Shown: positions 15,508-16,357 of the stretch, piece by piece
Layout: the number at the start of each line of letters is the position of its first letter
Numbering within the stretch: the first letter of the stretch is position 1
Source: Oscillospiraceae bacterium
GTDB taxonomy: Bacteria; Bacillota; Clostridia; Oscillospirales; Ruminococcaceae
Direction: 5' to 3'
Assembly: GCA_900757485.1 (NCBI GenBank)
Contig: CAAEOA010000313.1
Span: 1-16,357 of the forward strand
Length of the DNA stretch: 16,357 nucleotides
Notes under the pieces: generated by a model
Told to the model about the DNA's origin: nothing
What the model saw: the letters and a program-made list of their open reading frames with translations, nothing else
Databases searched by the model: none
Translations under genes and position numbers: made by a program

Positions 15508-16207
15508 TCAGGAAGATCAGGAGGCTTTTTCTGCAATTGCCGAACGACTTCATAAAATAGAGTACCAAATAGGAGAAGCTTGTGCAAAAAGCGGCAGGAA
15601 CAGAGCTGACATTACAGTCATGGCAGTGACAAAAACTGTGGCCCCGAAATATATTAATTTTGCGGTGCAGCAGGGAATTGCTATGTTGGGGGAGAATCGA
15701 GCGCAGGAATTGACAGAAAAGTATGATGATTATCTTTTAAAGCAGGAAAACATTCATTTTATCGGGCATCTTCAGACCAACAAGGTACGGCAGATTGTCG
15801 ATAAAGTGTGTTTAATACAATCGGTCGATTCGTTACGGCTTGCACAGGAAATTGATCGGCAGGCTGAAAAACGTGACCGGATTATGGATGTTTTATTGGA
15901 AGTAAATATCGGGCAGGAAACGAGTAAAAGCGGAGCACCTGCCGGAGAAGTGCTTCCTTTGGCAGAAAGGGTGCTGCAGCTGTCACATCTTCGTTTCAGA
16001 GGATTGATGGCGATACCGACAGTGGAATATCCGGAACGGGATTTTGCAAAAGCGGAAGAGCTGTTTCGGCAATTACAGGAAAAATTTTGCTGTGTTGCCC
16101 CGGTGGATGTTTTATCGCTTGGTATGTCGGGGGATTATCCGCTGGCTATTGAGCATGGTTCTACGTTGGTGCGGTTAGGTTCTGCAATATTCGGACCGCG
16201 GAAATAA
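15485..16207 (+). CDS. YggS/YlmE/PROSC-family PLP homeostasis protein
   Basis: A 240-residue single-domain protein with the alanine-racemase-type fold that binds pyridoxal phosphate and keeps its level and that of amino/keto acids in balance; no enzyme activity is established for the family. The PLP lysine is K50 in VMAVTKTV. Other signatures are GENRAQEL, HFIGHLQTNK, VNIGQETSKSG, LRFRGLMAIP and the phosphate-binding end LSLGMSGDYPLAIEHGST followed by VRLGSAIFGPRK. Start ATG at 15485 with AAGGGAAGGA close before it, inside the end of the upstream gene. In many Clostridia and Bacilli the next gene is sepF (cell division). It is not seen in the 150 bases that remain, where I find no start with a ribosome binding site. 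Confidence 0.93.
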   Translation: MTKSQLVSQEDQEAFSAIAERLHKIEYQIGEACAKSGRNRADITVMAVTKTVAPKYINFAVQQGIAMLGENRAQELTEKYDDYLLKQENIHFIGHLQTNKVRQIVDKVCLIQSVDSLRLAQEIDRQAEKRDRIMDVLLEVNIGQETSKSGAPAGEVLPLAERVLQLSHLRFRGLMAIPTVEYPERDFAKAEELFRQLQEKFCCVAPVDVLSLGMSGDYPLAIEHGSTLVRLGSAIFGPRK

Positions 16208-16240
16208 TCTTGTAAACGGCGGATGCGAATGACTATTGTC

Positions 16241-16260
16241 AAATATTAATGAATATTTTT
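16241..16260 (+). terminator. Weak possible terminator after yggS
   Basis: AAATATT-AATG-AATATTT (16241-16258) forms a 7-bp stem of A-T pairs only, followed by two Ts. It is too weak to be sure of. Confidence 0.25.
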
Positions 16261-16357
16261 GGTAGTGTAAAGTTAAAATGAAGAAATAGCTCTCAAAATC
16301 ATAGAAAAGCTTCACGCAACAAGCAAAAACTCACGTTTTCTCCGTTTTGACAAATTA
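16261..16357. other. Right edge, no gene recognised
   Basis: Stops are frequent on the + strand. A perfect TTGACA box (16347-16352) lies at the edge and could be the -35 of a promoter whose -10 is outside. I see nothing else that I can assign. Confidence 0.3.

Overview
The window looks like a chromosomal core segment of a low-to-moderate GC Firmicute, most likely class Clostridia. Four things point there: a perfect CIRCE operator before groES-groEL, the order miaB-ymcA-mutS-mutL-miaA-hfq (Bacillus-like at the left end, and mutL-miaA-hfq as also seen in Enterobacteria), sigma-A type promoters with strong AGGAGG-type ribosome binding sites, and an adaptor-like membrane protein gene next to a YggS-family gene. 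Nothing here fixes the genus.

Left part (1-2900): the 3' end of a PAS-type sensory protein gene on the + strand closes at a clear hairpin terminator. About 380 bases without a convincing gene follow, holding at most a decayed reading frame. Next is a minus-strand gene for a membrane-anchored GGDEF protein (putative diguanylate cyclase) with its own promoter.

Middle (2901-5770): five tRNA genes lie on the minus strand, in transcription order Gly(TCC), Arg(TCT), His(GTG), Gln(TTG), Gln(CTG). They run from a textbook TTGACA-17-TATAAT promoter to a 16-bp perfect hairpin terminator. Upstream on the same strand is groES-groEL, with a promoter, a perfect CIRCE element for HrcA repression, and its own terminator.

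Right part (5771-16357): a divergent + strand run starts at a sigma-A promoter. It encodes the tRNA methylthiotransferase MiaB, a YmcA/YlbF-family protein with a cysteine-rich tail, the mismatch repair proteins MutS and MutL, and the tRNA isopentenyltransferase MiaA. MiaA and MiaB act in sequence on A37 of the same tRNAs, and MutS and MutL act together in mismatch repair. hfq follows from what looks like a separate promoter with a long, foldable leader. Then come a single-pass membrane adaptor-like (HlyD-type) protein and a YggS-family PLP-binding protein, whose genes overlap by 23 bases. The last 150 bases hold no recognisable gene; they contain a weak hairpin and, at the very edge, a TTGACA box that may belong to something beyond the window.

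Most of the window is well-known housekeeping sequence. I did not find a clear previously undescribed system. The less explained parts are the structured hfq leader, the orphan HlyD-like gene coupled to yggS, the five-cysteine tail of the YmcA-like protein, the remnant at 680-865 and the right edge.
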